A DNA stretch of 64,000 bases from Planctomyces sp. SH-PL62 (GCF_001610895.1 NZ_CP011273.1:2480001-2544000), one strand, 5' to 3'; shown: positions 1 through 10,109, counted from the stretch's first letter. Made by a program: numbers and translations. The notes: generated by a model not told the origin, from the letters alone.

Positions 1-1
1 C

Positions 2-2092
2 GTCGACCGGGGCGGCGGGGACCTGCAAGTGCGTGGAAACGAAGTAGGGCTGGTCGGCGGCGGGATAGACGAAGAGGACGCGTTGCTCATCACCGGTCGT
101 CGGCAGGCCGAGGAGCCGATATCGGCCCTCGGCGTCGGTCCAGGCACCGTCTCGATCGCCGACCGGGCGGGGCCAGTCCCAGTCCGCCGTCGCGGTGACG
201 AACGCGCCGGAGATCGGCGAGCCGTCGGCGGCGTCGCGGACGATCCCCTCGACGGCCCGCGACGGGTCCACGGCGATCGTGCAGGCAGCCCCCTGGATCT
301 CGGTGAAATCGAGGATGCCGAAGCGGAGATCCTGGAACTGGTAGAGGTTCGGGAGTCGGGTCCGATCCATCGCCCGGGTCAGGACGAGAGCGTGCCGAAG
401 CGCCGCGTCGGGGCCGGAGATCGCCAGGATCGCCAGGGAGTCGCGGCCCAGCCCCGTGAAGCGGAACCGGCCGTCGGCGTCGGTCTCGACCTCGTGGGGC
501 GACGGTAGCAGCCCGTTGGTCGACCAGCGATCCGACGTGCTCCAGGGCTGGGCCGGATCGGCCGTCTTGCCGGACCTGAGGAAGAAGACGTCTCGCAGCC
601 GGATCTTCGCGCCGGGGACCGGGTGGCCTTCCGAATCGACGACGCGGCCGTCGATCGGCGGCCCCGGCTCGCCGAGCTTCACCATGCCGTCCGCGCCGGC
701 CGCTCCGGGGCCGAATCCCTCGGCGAGGGCGACGATCGGCGTCCGGGCCTTCGGATCGAACGGGGGGCCGCCGAAGGCGTCCAGCTCATACCGGCCCTCG
801 GCGTCGGTGGTCGCTCGCCGTTGCTCATCGACGGGGCCTCCGGTCGCCCCCTGGCGCGTGCTCCAGGCGAGCACCGAAGCCCTCGCGACGGGCTTGCCCG
901 AACGGTCGACGACCCGGCCTCGGAGCCGGTCGCCTTGCGGGACGTCTGCTTTCGCGGCGGCCGGTTCCTCGGTTACGGCTCGCGGCGGATCGCCGAACCG
1001 CAGCAGGCCGGCGAAGGCCGTCGAGGCCAGGCCGACGATCGCGACGGCGAGGACCGCGCGGCGGCCGACGCGGGTGGAGAGGGTCCGCGAGGGGTCGAGG
1101 ATCCGGGCCACGCGACGGGCCAGGAGCGACCGCAGCGAGATCATGCAGACGACGGTCGGGGAAGGGGGGGGCAACGCCCGACCGGCCAATTCGACGAGCC
1201 GTTCGGCGTAGCTCGTCCGGTCGGCGCCGAACGACACCACCACATCGTCGCAGACCTCCTCGGCCGTCGACTCGATCCGCCGGGAGAGCGCCCAGAGGAG
1301 CGGCTGGCCCCAGAGCGCCGCCTCGGCCAGCCGCCGCGTCAGGTTCCACCAGCCGTCGCGGCGGGCCAGGTGCGCCAACTCGTGGACGAAGGCGTCGCGC
1401 GGGTCGTCCGCGCCTTCCGGCAGCAAGATCATCGGCCGGGTCAGGCCGTCGAGGCAGGGGCTCGACAGGAACGGGCTCCGTCGCACCGGGGGCGTCCGCA
1501 CGCCCAGCTCCCGCGCGATCGCCTCGCAAAGCGCCTGCGTCTCGGGCTCGACGTCCGCCGCCGAGTCCCGGAGCCGCCGCATCCGGCCCTGCCGGACCAG
1601 CATCCGCGCCAGCAGGAACAGCGTCCCGACGCCCCACCCCGCCAGGCCGACCGCCGCGATCGCGTCGCGAGGGAGCGACCTTTCGACGACCACCGGGGAC
1701 GCCGGGAGGGACGCGGGGAGCGGGGTGAACGGCTCCGTCGGCAGGGGAGCGATCGTGAACCGGACGTCGGTGTACGGCGGCTCTGAGGAGGGAGGAGCCG
1801 GGATGAACGGCGACGACGACGAAAAGGGCAGGGGACGCGCGGCTTCGGCCGTCGGCCATCGCAGGGCGAGGCCCTCGAAGCCCATCGCCGAGAACGTGAT
1901 CGAGACGGCCGGGCCGAGGAGGACCGCCGCCAGGGTCGCGCGGTAGACGGCCGATTGCAGCGCCGGCCCCCGCGATCGCGCCCAGCGCCCGGCGGCCAGG
2001 CCCAGCAGCAAGAGCGCCGAGGACTGCGCCAGCCAGGTCAGGCCGAAGCCCGTCGCGGCGCGGACGGCGTCCAGCAAAATCGCGTCGCTCAT
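2..2092 (-). CDS. M56 family peptidase (BlaR1-like) with carboxypeptidase-regulatory-like repeats, partial
   Basis: Reading the minus strand from the ATG at 2092 gives an open frame that runs off the left edge, 697 codons seen. The N-terminal part has three to four hydrophobic segments (about residues 10-35, 45-70 and 128-150), then the zinc-protease motif HELAHL at 237-242 and a downstream AEEVCDD at 277-283 that should carry the third zinc ligand, then one more membrane segment. After it come at least three carboxypeptidase-regulatory-like beta domains, each with the DAEGRY/DADGRF type turn. M56 proteins of the BlaR1/MecR1 type sense a signal and cleave the partner BlaI repressor. Start overlaps the blaI-like stop by 4 bases (ATGA), so the two are co-translated. 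Unlike BlaR1 there is no penicillin-binding domain in the part visible, so the signal is unknown. Confidence 0.88.
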   Translation of the reverse strand, partial: MSDAILLDAVRAATGFGLTWLAQSSALLLLGLAAGRWARSRGPALQSAVYRATLAAVLLGPAVSITFSAMGFEGLALRWPTAEAARPLPFSSSSPFIPAPPSSEPPYTDVRFTIAPLPTEPFTPLPASLPASPVVVERSLPRDAIAAVGLAGWGVGTLFLLARMLVRQGRMRRLRDSAADVEPETQALCEAIARELGVRTPPVRRSPFLSSPCLDGLTRPMILLPEGADDPRDAFVHELAHLARRDGWWNLTRRLAEAALWGQPLLWALSRRIESTAEEVCDDVVVSFGADRTSYAERLVELAGRALPPPSPTVVCMISLRSLLARRVARILDPSRTLSTRVGRRAVLAVAIVGLASTAFAGLLRFGDPPRAVTEEPAAAKADVPQGDRLRGRVVDRSGKPVARASVLAWSTRQGATGGPVDEQRRATTDAEGRYELDAFGGPPFDPKARTPIVALAEGFGPGAAGADGMVKLGEPGPPIDGRVVDSEGHPVPGAKIRLRDVFFLRSGKTADPAQPWSTSDRWSTNGLLPSPHEVETDADGRFRFTGLGRDSLAILAISGPDAALRHALVLTRAMDRTRLPNLYQFQDLRFGILDFTEIQGAACTIAVDPSRAVEGIVRDAADGSPISGAFVTATADWDWPRPVGDRDGAWTDAEGRYRLLGLPTTGDEQRVLFVYPAADQPYFVSTHLQVPAAPVD

Positions 2093-2481
2093 TTCGACCT
2101 CCCTTCGCCGTCCCGGCGGGTCTCGTCGATCAGCTTCCCGAGTTCGTCCAGCTCCTTGCGGGTCAGCCCGTCGTTCTTGATGAGGTGCGCGACCAGGCTG
2201 CCGGCGTCGCCGCCGAAGACCCGCTCCAACAGGTCGCGAGCGGCCGTCCGCTTGACGCGATCCTCCTTCAGCTTCGCGAAGAAGAGGAACGTCCGGCCGT
2301 CGGCCTCGTGCCCGGCCGCCCCCTTGGCCTCAAGCTGGCGGAGGAGCGTCTGCACCGTGCTGTGCGCGACCGGCTCGCGATCGTTGAGCGCGTCGGTGAT
2401 CTCCCGGGCGCTGGCCTTCCCCCGGTCCCACAGCACCTGCATGATCCGGAACTGCATCCGGCCCAGTTGCGTCTCGCCCAT
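2089..2481 (-). CDS. BlaI/MecI/CopY family transcriptional repressor
   Basis: 130 residues, the usual length of the family. The N-terminal winged helix begins LGRMQFRIMQVLWDRGKASA, followed by the recognition-helix region VAHSTVQTLLRQLEAKG and a C-terminal dimerisation part ending in a region rich in Leu and charged residues (LTRKELDELGKLIDETR). It should be a dimeric repressor inactivated by cleavage by the M56 peptidase translated just behind it. I chose the ATG at 2481 rather than the GTG one codon earlier because a GGGAGGG lies about 7 bases upstream of the ATG. Targets other than its own operon cannot be told from the sequence. Confidence 0.9.
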   Translation of the reverse strand: MGETQLGRMQFRIMQVLWDRGKASAREITDALNDREPVAHSTVQTLLRQLEAKGAAGHEADGRTFLFFAKLKEDRVKRTAARDLLERVFGGDAGSLVAHLIKNDGLTRKELDELGKLIDETRRDGEGRSK

Positions 2482-2725
2482 CACGGGTCCCTCCCGGAGC
2501 CTCGGTTATCCACCCAAGTAGATTTACTCAGGTAGACAATCTTGTCAAGGGGTGCGGGGGATTCCGAAGACGCCGGCGCGGGAGTTCAGAACGTCTTGGC
2601 AGCTTCCGTCGGGTGCTGATACGATGGGCTGGAAGTTTCGGCGTCGAAACGAAGACGCCGGGATGGAGATGTGGACGAGGGACCGTCATCCCGACGGACT
2701 CCACCGAGGACGGGGAGAGGTGAAC

Positions 2726-5200
2726 ATGGTCGGGCCGATCCGATGGTCTGCGGCGTGTCGAGCGGGCTGGACGGCGGTCGCGCTGGCGACCTTGGCGGTC
2801 GGCTTCGGCGCGGGCCGGGCCCGGGCCCAGGAGCCCGCCCCCAAAGCCGAGCCGCCCAAGGCCGACGCCCCCGAAGCGAACGTTCCCAAGGCCGACGCCC
2901 CGGCGGCGGCGCTCAAGCCGGACGTGACGGAGCTGTACAACCGCCCCGGCGACGACCCCCCGAAGCCGTTCGTGCCGCAGAACCCCCAGACGGTCGAGGA
3001 CCGCAAGCGGATCGAGGCCGTCCGGCTCTACACCGCGGCGCGGGCGCTGGAGGACCGTCGGGCGTTCGCCGACGCCGCCGACGCGCTCCTGGAGGCCTAC
3101 AAGCTCGACCCCGATTCGGTGGCGATCGCCCGACGGCTGAGCCGGCTCTACGTCGGCCCGCTGGCCCGGCCCGACCTCGCCGTCGACTACGGCAAGCGCG
3201 CCCTGGCCGCCGACCCCTCGGACTCCGAGACCCTCGAACGCCTGTTCCAGTTCCATCTCCAGCGCAACGACCTGCGGGCCTGCGAAGCGCTGCTGCAAGA
3301 GGTGCTCGCCAATCCCAAGCTGGAGGCCCACGCGCCGGCGCGGACGGTCGCCTGGTTCGACCTGGGGAGGCTCTACTCCTCCGGCCTGAACGAGCCGGAG
3401 AAGGCGGCCGACGCCTACGCCAAGGTCATGGCCGAGCTCGACGACAAGGCCTCGATGAAGCTCGCTCCCGCCGACGTGACGCGGATCCTCGGCAATGAGC
3501 CGGCGGTCACCTACCTCGGCTTCGGCGTCGTCTTCCTCGCCGCCAAGCGCGACGACCTGGCCGTCAGGGCGTTCGAGCGGGGCCTGGTCTACGACGACAC
3601 CAACCCCCAGATCCCCCTGCTTTTGGCCGAGACCTACCTGAAGTCCAACCAGGGCGACAAGGCCCTGGCGCTGGTGGACCGCTACATCAAGCGGCAGCCG
3701 AAGGGGGTCGAGGCTTACGAGCTGCTCGCCAAGGTGCTCAAGGCGCTCAACCAGGAAGACCGGATCACCCCCCGGCTGGAAGAGGCCTCCGGCCGAGACC
3801 CCAAGAACGTGCCGCTCCAGTACGTGCTGGCCGACCGCTACCGCGAGACCGGCCAGGTCGACAAGGCCGAGGCCCTGTACAAGGGGCTGCTGGCGAGCCA
3901 GCCGGACCCCCTGACCTATCGGGCCCTGGCCGCCTCGCTGCTCAAGCGCAAGAAGGCCGGCGACCTCCTGAAAGTGCTGTGCGAGGCCATCGGCCGTCCC
4001 CAGGGGTTCGAGGCCGTCATGCCCCAGCTCCAGGTCGTGGCGACCGACGACGCGCTCGCCGAGGAAATGCTCGACGAGGGGCTCAAGCAGCTTTCCGCCG
4101 ACCCCCCGGGGCTCCCCCAGGCCCCCGCGTTCACCGTCCTGAGCATCATCGCCAACCCGGACCGTGGGGACCAGAAGACCCCCCGGCTGGAACGACTGCT
4201 CAAGCTCCAACGCCTCATGCTCGAACGGTCCCCGAACCCCAAGCTCTACCTCGAAGTCGTCGACACCCAGCGCCGGCTGGACCAGTTCGGTGACGCCGCC
4301 GCGACCCTGGAAGAGATGTTCGCCAAGTACCCGAGCGAGCGCAAGGCCCGCTACCTGTTCTTCCTGGCGAGCTTCTACCGCAAGACCGACCGGGACGCCA
4401 AGGCCCTGGAGACGGCCCGCGAGGCCGTGAAGATCGAGCCCACGGACCCCGACACCCAGGCCCAGGCCGCCAACCTCCTGGCGGAGCTCGGCCAGCTCGA
4501 CGAGGCCGTGCCGCTCTTCCAGAAGCTCATCAAGGACGAGCCCGGCAACCCGATGTACGAGTTCATGTTCGGCGGCTTGCTCGCCAAGTACGGCCGCAAC
4601 GAGGAAGCCGTCAAGTTCTTCAAGGAGATGCTCGACCGCAACGCCGGCAAGGACGAGATCGCCAAGCTGATCCGCTCCAACCTGTCGATCGTCTACGTCA
4701 ACCAGGGGGACTACGCCAAGGGCGAGGCCGAGCTGGAGACCGTCCTCGAACGCTTCCCCGAAGACCCGGGCGTCAACAACGACCTGGGCTACCTCTACGC
4801 CGATCAGGGCAAGAACCTGGAGAAGGCGGAGGCCATGATCCGCAAGGCCCTCAAGGAGGACCCGGACAACTACGCCTACCTCGACAGCCTGGGCTGGGCC
4901 CTCTTCAAGCAGGGCAAGCTCAAGGAGGCCGTCGAGCCGCTGGAGAAGGCCGTCGAGCTTCACAAGGAGGCCGAGAAGCGCGGCCTCTCCTCGCCCGACG
5001 CCACCCTCCCGGACCACCTGGGAGACGTCTATCTCCAGATGCGCGAGGTCGAGAAGGCCCGCACCTGGTGGCGCGAAGCCGAACAGGCCGCCGCCCGCAG
5101 CACGCCCCCCGACAAGCGCCTGGACGAGATCCGCAAGAAGCTGGCCTCGCTGGACGCCCTCGAAGAGGAACCCAAGCCTTCCACCGGACAGACCCCTTGA
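2726..5200 (+). CDS. Secreted tetratricopeptide-repeat protein
   Basis: 824 residues from the ATG at 2726, preceded by GGAGAGG. A longer frame begins at 2552, but only the 2726 start places a signal peptide (hydrophobic TAVALATLAVGFGAG ending ARAQ, residues about 1-35) at the N-terminus. It is followed by a Pro/Ala/Lys-rich linker with repeated PKADAP units and then many TPR helical pairs: one block from about residue 96 to 260, further ones to about 420, and a regular block at about 540-790 (for example ALETAREAVKIEPTDPDTQ). The C-terminal tail is charged. TPR arrays are protein-protein scaffolds; the export signal puts it in the periplasm or at the membrane. No catalytic domain is visible and the partner is unknown. 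It stands alone, divergent from blaI-like. Confidence 0.85.
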   Translation: MVGPIRWSAACRAGWTAVALATLAVGFGAGRARAQEPAPKAEPPKADAPEANVPKADAPAAALKPDVTELYNRPGDDPPKPFVPQNPQTVEDRKRIEAVRLYTAARALEDRRAFADAADALLEAYKLDPDSVAIARRLSRLYVGPLARPDLAVDYGKRALAADPSDSETLERLFQFHLQRNDLRACEALLQEVLANPKLEAHAPARTVAWFDLGRLYSSGLNEPEKAADAYAKVMAELDDKASMKLAPADVTRILGNEPAVTYLGFGVVFLAAKRDDLAVRAFERGLVYDDTNPQIPLLLAETYLKSNQGDKALALVDRYIKRQPKGVEAYELLAKVLKALNQEDRITPRLEEASGRDPKNVPLQYVLADRYRETGQVDKAEALYKGLLASQPDPLTYRALAASLLKRKKAGDLLKVLCEAIGRPQGFEAVMPQLQVVATDDALAEEMLDEGLKQLSADPPGLPQAPAFTVLSIIANPDRGDQKTPRLERLLKLQRLMLERSPNPKLYLEVVDTQRRLDQFGDAAATLEEMFAKYPSERKARYLFFLASFYRKTDRDAKALETAREAVKIEPTDPDTQAQAANLLAELGQLDEAVPLFQKLIKDEPGNPMYEFMFGGLLAKYGRNEEAVKFFKEMLDRNAGKDEIAKLIRSNLSIVYVNQGDYAKGEAELETVLERFPEDPGVNNDLGYLYADQGKNLEKAEAMIRKALKEDPDNYAYLDSLGWALFKQGKLKEAVEPLEKAVELHKEAEKRGLSSPDATLPDHLGDVYLQMREVEKARTWWREAEQAAARSTPPDKRLDEIRKKLASLDALEEEPKPSTGQTP

Positions 5201-5400
5201 TCGATCGGACTCGATCGACCCGACCCGGCCCGATACACGACCGGGGGGGACGTCGGATCGACGCCCCCCTCGGGCCTTCCCCAGCGGGCCGACGCTCGAG
5301 CGCCGGCCCGTCGTCGTCCCTGCGGCGACCCGGCGTTCGACGAGACGCCTGACGCGAACCGGCCGGGCGCGGCCGCCAGAGAGAGGAGCCGAGATCCCAG

Positions 5401-6141
5401 ATGGCAGGACATTCCCACTCCGCGAACATCGCCCATCGCAAGGGCGCGGTCGACGCCAAGCGCGGCAAGCTGTTCAGCAAGCTCTGCCGGGCCATCTACG
5501 TCGCCGCCCGCAACGGCGGCCCCGACCCCGCCGCCAACCTCCGCCTCCGCTATGCGATCGACAAGGCCCGGCAGTTCTCCTGTCCCAAGGACAACATCGA
5601 GCGCTCGATCAAGAAGGCCACCGGCGAACTGGGGGCCGAGAACTTCGAGGAGGTCATGTACGAGGGCTACGGCCCCTCGGGCGTGGCCGTGCTCTGCGAG
5701 GTGCTGACCGACAACCGCAACCGCACCGCCGGCGACCTGCGGCGGATCTTCGAGGCCTCCGGCGGCAACCTCGGCGCGACCGGCTGCGTGAACTACCTCT
5801 TCACCTACAAGGGGCTGTTCCTCGTCGAGTCCAAGCACGTCGTCGAGGACGCCCTGATGGAAGTCGCCCTGGAAGCCGGCGCCGACGACGTCGAGCTGAT
5901 CGAGGGCTACTTCGAGGTCACCTGCGACCCCAAGCAGTTCGAGACCGTCCGCAAGGCCCTGGAAGACGCCAGGATCCCCACCGAGAGCGCCGAGACGAGC
6001 TACCTGCCGGCCACCTACGTCGACCTCGACGTCGACTCCGGCAAGAAGATGCTCAGGCTCAAGGACCTCCTCGACGAGAACGACGACGTCCAGAACGTCT
6101 ACGCCAACGACAACATCCCCGAGGAAGTCCTCGCCGGCTGA
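5401..6141 (+). CDS. YebC/PmpR family protein (TACO1 family)
   Basis: 246 residues, full length for the family. The N-terminus MAGHSHSANIAHRKGAVDAK replaces the usual MAGHSKWANIKHRK, and the following KRGKLFSKL and the GGPDPAANLRLRYAIDKAR stretch are typical, as are NIERSIKKATG and YEGYGPSGVAVLCEVLTDNRNRT. The C-terminal lobe ends LLDENDDVQNVYANDNI, also standard. Members bind nucleic acid; some act as transcription regulators and others, as shown for relatives of human TACO1, help ribosomes through difficult sequences. Which role applies here cannot be decided. A GAGGAG lies upstream of the ATG. The gene converges on the SHD1 gene with only about 34 bases between the stops. Confidence 0.93.
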   Translation: MAGHSHSANIAHRKGAVDAKRGKLFSKLCRAIYVAARNGGPDPAANLRLRYAIDKARQFSCPKDNIERSIKKATGELGAENFEEVMYEGYGPSGVAVLCEVLTDNRNRTAGDLRRIFEASGGNLGATGCVNYLFTYKGLFLVESKHVVEDALMEVALEAGADDVELIEGYFEVTCDPKQFETVRKALEDARIPTESAETSYLPATYVDLDVDSGKKMLRLKDLLDENDDVQNVYANDNIPEEVLAG

Positions 6142-6175
6142 CCCCGCGCCGTCGCCCCCAAGTCGATCCCCGCCC

Positions 6176-8221
6176 TCACCTCACCCCGGCCGTGCCGACC
6201 TGCGAGGACCCCAGCGTGAACCCGCCGCCGGGGTTGGGCCGGGCGAGGAGGCGAGGAAGCTCGACCTGATCGAAGAACGCGTAGTTGGGCTGTTCGAATT
6301 TCCTGACGTGGTCGGCCAGAGATTCGTTGGGGCCGAGGTGGGCGATGTCGAAATGGGGGACCGAGGAGGAGCCGGACTCCCAGGCGGACTGCCCCTTGTA
6401 AGCGAGCTGGATCCGACTGATCTGGGGGCGGACCTTGAACCTGTCGGTGCGGAATCCGGCCCCCATCGTGCGGTAGGAGATCTCCTCCTCCTTGCCGGTC
6501 TCGACGACGGGGAGGAGCACCAACGCGGAGCCTGGCGCGACCTTCACCTGAATCTGGGCGAGCTTCGCGGTCAGCGATTCGACGACCTTCTCGCGCTTCG
6601 AGGCGTCGGCGACGCCCGCCGCGTCGATCGAGACGGTCGCGCCGGGGCGGACGATGAAGAAGTTGGGATCGGCCAGGGCCTGCTTGAGCGACTGCCGGAC
6701 GATCGGCTGCGGGAGCCGCGCGGGGATCAGGGCGCCGGCCTGGTTCTGGCGGGCGGCGAGCAGGAACCAGCAGAGCCCGTCGCGGTCGCGGGCGGCCTGT
6801 TCGGCCCCCTGGTAGTCCCAGAGCTTGACCTGGCTTTCCACGTCGATCAGGTAACGCCCGCCGACGAGGAGGTGATCCTCGTCGGTCCAGAGCGGGGGAT
6901 TGTCCGGGGCGACGGCGATCGGGCTGAGCTGAAGATCGCGGTGGAGCGTCCCGTCCTCGGTATTCCAGACGAACGCCTTGCCGACCGTGAGGCAGGCGAA
7001 CCGCTTGCCCGAGGGGGAGAATCCGAAGCTCGGCCACGGGGTCTGCGTCAGCGGCATGGCCTGCACCGCGGCGATCTGCCCGGCCTCGACGTCCAGCAGG
7101 CCGACCTTCCCCTCGTGGGCGAAGGCCAGGAACTTGCCGTCGGGGGAGACGGCGGGCACGCAGCCGTCGGTCGTCTGGAGCGTCAGGCTCGGCCGCACCG
7201 GGTCCAGGTCCCAGAGCACCAGCTTGCCGCCGCCTATGGTCGCGAACCGCTTCGGCCCGAGGAACGCGGCCCACTTCACGTCACGCGCGGGGCCCTGGGC
7301 GTCGTCGTAGGGGGCGAACCGCCAGGCCTTGACGAGCCCCTGCGCGGTGAGGTTCCAGAGTTCGAGCCGGTCGGCGTTGCCGAAGCCGAACTCGTCCTTC
7401 CGCATCAAGACCTGATCGCCCGCGTCGGAGAGGGCCAGGGGCGCCAGCACGCCCGATGATTTCACCACGCCCAGGGTCTTGCCGGCCTTGAGGTCGCAGA
7501 CCGCGATCCGGGTGGTCCCGGGCTTGGGGTTGTCCAGCGTGTAGCCGACCACCGCGTAACTCCCGGCGACGTTGACCGCGAAGCCCTTCTGGTGCTCGAA
7601 GAAGTCGGTCGTGGCGGGGATCGGCACGCCCCGAGGCCGCGCGGCCGGGGCGGTCTCGGCGGCGGGCGGCGCGGCGGGGGCGATCGCGATCTTCCAGGCG
7701 CCTTCGGGCGGAAGTCCGGCGAGCTGGGCGGAGGACCAATCGGGGTCGATCTCGGCGGGCTCGCCGCCGGGGTTCGGGACGGCCGGGTTCGGGAAGCCGA
7801 GGTTCGGGGAGGGGGACCCTGGGCGTGCCGCCATCGCGCCGGGGCGGGCGTCGGCGGCCCTGGGCTGGAACGGATCGGCGGCCGGCTTGGGCTTGAACGG
7901 GTCTTCCTCGGCCAGCTTCTTCAGGAGGTCCTCGACGTATCGCCGGTCCGCGGAGCAGAGGCGGTCCAGCAGGACCTGCATCTCCTTCCCGTCCGCCTTT
8001 CGGAGGACGACGTTCTCCCCCTCTACGCCGACGTAGCGGGCCTGGATCTTGAACCGGCCGCTGACGTCCTTCCACGTCCGCAACTCGGCCTCGCCCTCCT
8101 GCGTCGCGGCGGCGGTCGCCGTCGCCGTCGTGGCGAGGGGCGGGCCGAAGCTCGCCGCCAGCAGGATCGTGAAGGAGATCGCCCATCGCCGCCACGCGAC
8201 AAGAGAGGGGAACGCTCGCAT
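6176..8221 (-). CDS. Secreted SHD1-domain protein with WD40-like repeats
   Basis: 681 residues. A hydrophobic N-terminus (about 13-40) looks like a signal peptide or anchor. Residues about 47-105 match the SLA1 homology domain 1 fold widespread in planctomycetes ([20 protein letters not shown], then [17 protein letters not shown]). A Pro/Ala-rich linker (about 105-195) with repeated FPNPAVPNP-like units follows. The middle, about 205-450, has beta-propeller-like repeats ([57 protein letters not shown]). The last 200 residues are unassigned. SHD1 proteins of this type are common in planctomycetes but their function is not established; in yeast Sla1 the domain binds NPFxD-type peptides. A scaffold or sensor on the outer side of the membrane is an inference only. 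Confidence 0.82.
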   Translation of the reverse strand: MRAFPSLVAWRRWAISFTILLAASFGPPLATTATATAAATQEGEAELRTWKDVSGRFKIQARYVGVEGENVVLRKADGKEMQVLLDRLCSADRRYVEDLLKKLAEEDPFKPKPAADPFQPRAADARPGAMAARPGSPSPNLGFPNPAVPNPGGEPAEIDPDWSSAQLAGLPPEGAWKIAIAPAAPPAAETAPAARPRGVPIPATTDFFEHQKGFAVNVAGSYAVVGYTLDNPKPGTTRIAVCDLKAGKTLGVVKSSGVLAPLALSDAGDQVLMRKDEFGFGNADRLELWNLTAQGLVKAWRFAPYDDAQGPARDVKWAAFLGPKRFATIGGGKLVLWDLDPVRPSLTLQTTDGCVPAVSPDGKFLAFAHEGKVGLLDVEAGQIAAVQAMPLTQTPWPSFGFSPSGKRFACLTVGKAFVWNTEDGTLHRDLQLSPIAVAPDNPPLWTDEDHLLVGGRYLIDVESQVKLWDYQGAEQAARDRDGLCWFLLAARQNQAGALIPARLPQPIVRQSLKQALADPNFFIVRPGATVSIDAAGVADASKREKVVESLTAKLAQIQVKVAPGSALVLLPVVETGKEEEISYRTMGAGFRTDRFKVRPQISRIQLAYKGQSAWESGSSSVPHFDIAHLGPNESLADHVRKFEQPNYAFFDQVELPRLLARPNPGGGFTLGSSQVGTAGVR

Positions 8222-8262
8222 GACCAGGCCCCGCGGTCGTGGTGAAGAAATGGCCCCGAGTC

Positions 8263-8285
8263 CATCCCGTCCCGTCCCGTCCCGG
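8263..8285. repeat. TCCCG pentanucleotide repeat
   Basis: Four near-perfect tandem TCCCG units lie in the 150-base gap between the SHD1 gene start and the SPFH gene stop. It may be simple replication slippage; no function is claimed. Confidence 0.5.
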
Positions 8286-8371
8286 GGATGGAATCGGGGG
8301 ATGTCGAGGGCTCGAATCTATCGCGGGGGCTGCAGGGCATCAAGCGTGCAATGTTGGGACGTTTACGATCG

Positions 8372-9274
8372 TCAACCCTTGCTGGCGTTGACGACGGGCT
8401 GCGTCCCTCGGTCGGAGCAGAGGACGACCAGCAGGTTGCCGATCATGGCGGCCTTCTTCTCGTTGTCCAGCTCGACGATCTTCTGGTGCGAGAGCCGGTC
8501 CAGGGCCATCTCGACCATGCCGACGGCGCCCTCGACGATCATCGTCCGGGCGGCGATCACGGCCCCGGCCTGCTGGCGCTGGAGCATCGCGTGGGCGATC
8601 TCCTGGGCGTACGCCAGGTGGCTGATCCGGGCCTCCATCACCAGGACCCCCGCCTGCACGAGCCGCTCCTGGATCTCGACCTTGAGGTGCTCGGCGACCT
8701 CCGCCGTGTGGCTCCGCAGCGCGATCTCCCCCTCGACGTGGGGGTCGTACGGGTAGTTGAGGGCCAGGTTCCGCAGGGCGGCCTCGCTCTGGACGTGGAC
8801 GAAGTCGTTGTAGTCGTCGACGTGGAAGAGGGCCTCGGCGGTGTCGACGACCCGCCAGACGACGACCGCGGCGATCTCGATCGGGTTGCCCGCCAGGTCG
8901 TTGACCTTCAGCCGCTCGCTCTCGAAGTTCCGCACCCGCAGCGAGACGCTCCGCTTGGTGAAGAACGGGTTGACCCAGCGCAGCCCCGGCTCGCGGACCG
9001 TCCCCCGGTAGTCGCCGAAGAACTGCAACACCTTGGCCTCGTTCGGGCCCACCGTGAACAGCCCGACCAGCCCGAAGAAGACGACCACGCCCGACAGCAG
9101 CGCCGGCACCACGAAGAAGCCGTTCTCCGTCGCGATCGCGATGAAGATCATCAACGCCCCGAACGCCACCATGCCCCCCATGCTCATCAGGGTGCCCATC
9201 CCCGACTTCGGGACGACGGGCACCTCGGTCATCTGGATCGTCGCCTTCGTCGTGCCTTCCCAGTCGGCATCCAT
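8372..9274 (-). CDS. SPFH domain (stomatin/prohibitin-like) membrane protein
   Basis: 300 residues. Two hydrophobic segments (about 27-50 and 55-78) precede a typical SPFH start, [20 protein letters not shown] followed by [10 protein letters not shown]. The domain continues with [20 protein letters not shown] and [20 protein letters not shown] helical C-terminal part contains [19 protein letters not shown] and ends near a conserved [19 protein letters not shown] proteins oligomerise at membranes and organise microdomains or regulate proteases. This is close to the slipin/YdcZ-like group of bacterial SPFH proteins with an N-terminal hairpin. No NfeD or protease partner is next to it, so its partner is unknown. 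Start is the ATG at 9274. Confidence 0.9.
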   Translation of the reverse strand: MDADWEGTTKATIQMTEVPVVPKSGMGTLMSMGGMVAFGALMIFIAIATENGFFVVPALLSGVVVFFGLVGLFTVGPNEAKVLQFFGDYRGTVREPGLRWVNPFFTKRSVSLRVRNFESERLKVNDLAGNPIEIAAVVVWRVVDTAEALFHVDDYNDFVHVQSEAALRNLALNYPYDPHVEGEIALRSHTAEVAEHLKVEIQERLVQAGVLVMEARISHLAYAQEIAHAMLQRQQAGAVIAARTMIVEGAVGMVEMALDRLSHQKIVELDNEKKAAMIGNLLVVLCSDRGTQPVVNASKG

Positions 9275-9365
9275 CGTCGGAACCCCTGTTCAATTCTGGA
9301 GTCGAGTTCGTCGTTCTCGGACGTGTGTTCGTCGACGGCGGGCCGATATTGTCCGGGACGGCTCG

Positions 9366-10109
9366 TCAACCGACCGGCCGGAGCGGATACACGCGGACGC
9401 GGACCTCGCTCGCGTAGTGGGCGAGGGGGTCGACGCCGATCGGGCGGGGGACGTCGGCGGCGGCGGTCAGCGATTCTTCGAGATGGAGCACGCGGGCCGG
9501 CTGGAGCGGGTAGGGCGGGTGGTGGACCCGGCCCGACAGGAGCCGGCCGCGATGCGTCGTGTAAAGGATGTAGCGTTCGGCGAGGAAGTGTTCGAGCGTG
9601 CCGGGGGCCGACGCCCGGGGCGTCCCCTCGGGTTGATACGCCAGGTCGCAGCCGGCGGGGGCCGGTCCCGGCCACAGGCGGTCGGAGCGGTAGGCGATCC
9701 CTTCCGGCCCGCGCGTCAGGCTCATGCGGGCGAAGTGGTACCGCAGGCCCCAGAACCGTCGGGCGACCCGCACGGCCAGGGCGTTCGCCGCGTCCAGGCT
9801 GAAGAACCAGACGCCCGGATCTCGACCCCGATAATGCACATACGTACGGACGTTAACCTCGTGAAACCGCGAGGTCCCCGGCACCGGCGGCGCCCACGAA
9901 TACCGGATCCCGGTCATCGTGAACGGGACCAGGCCGACGTAAGCGACGCCGTCGAACGCGTCGATCTCCAGGGCGTCGGGAATCAGCGGCCGGAGCGTCT
10001 CGGCCGGGATCGGCCAGTGGAGGAACAGCAGCTCCGCCCAGCGCTGGCGCATGGACGTGCGCCCGGCGGGGCGGAGCGTCGGGCTGATGCGGTCGATGTC
10101 GTCCGGCAT
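9366..10109 (-). CDS. DUF2071 family protein
   Basis: 247 residues from the ATG at 10109, which has GGGGAG 8 bases upstream; an in-frame start 36 bases earlier lacks such a site. Family hallmarks are visible: RQRWAELLFLHWPIPAETLR and PLIPDALEIDAFDGVAYVGL near the N-terminus, then EVNVRTYVHYRGRDPGVWFF and the F(W)GLRYHFARM stretch. This family (YqjF-like) is widespread and structurally related to the acetoacetate-decarboxylase-like fold, but no reaction is established for most members. No membrane segments. It reads away from the PEP-CTERM gene's terminator region and shows no obvious functional partner. Confidence 0.88.
   Translation of the reverse strand: MPDDIDRISPTLRPAGRTSMRQRWAELLFLHWPIPAETLRPLIPDALEIDAFDGVAYVGLVPFTMTGIRYSWAPPVPGTSRFHEVNVRTYVHYRGRDPGVWFFSLDAANALAVRVARRFWGLRYHFARMSLTRGPEGIAYRSDRLWPGPAPAGCDLAYQPEGTPRASAPGTLEHFLAERYILYTTHRGRLLSGRVHHPPYPLQPARVLHLEESLTAAADVPRPIGVDPLAHYASEVRVRVYPLRPVG

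Noticed and set aside
2528-5017. An 829-codon minus-strand open frame across the TPR protein
   Set aside because: Antisense shadow produced by high GC at codon third positions; no signal peptide, no ribosome site, Val/Leu/Gly-biased.
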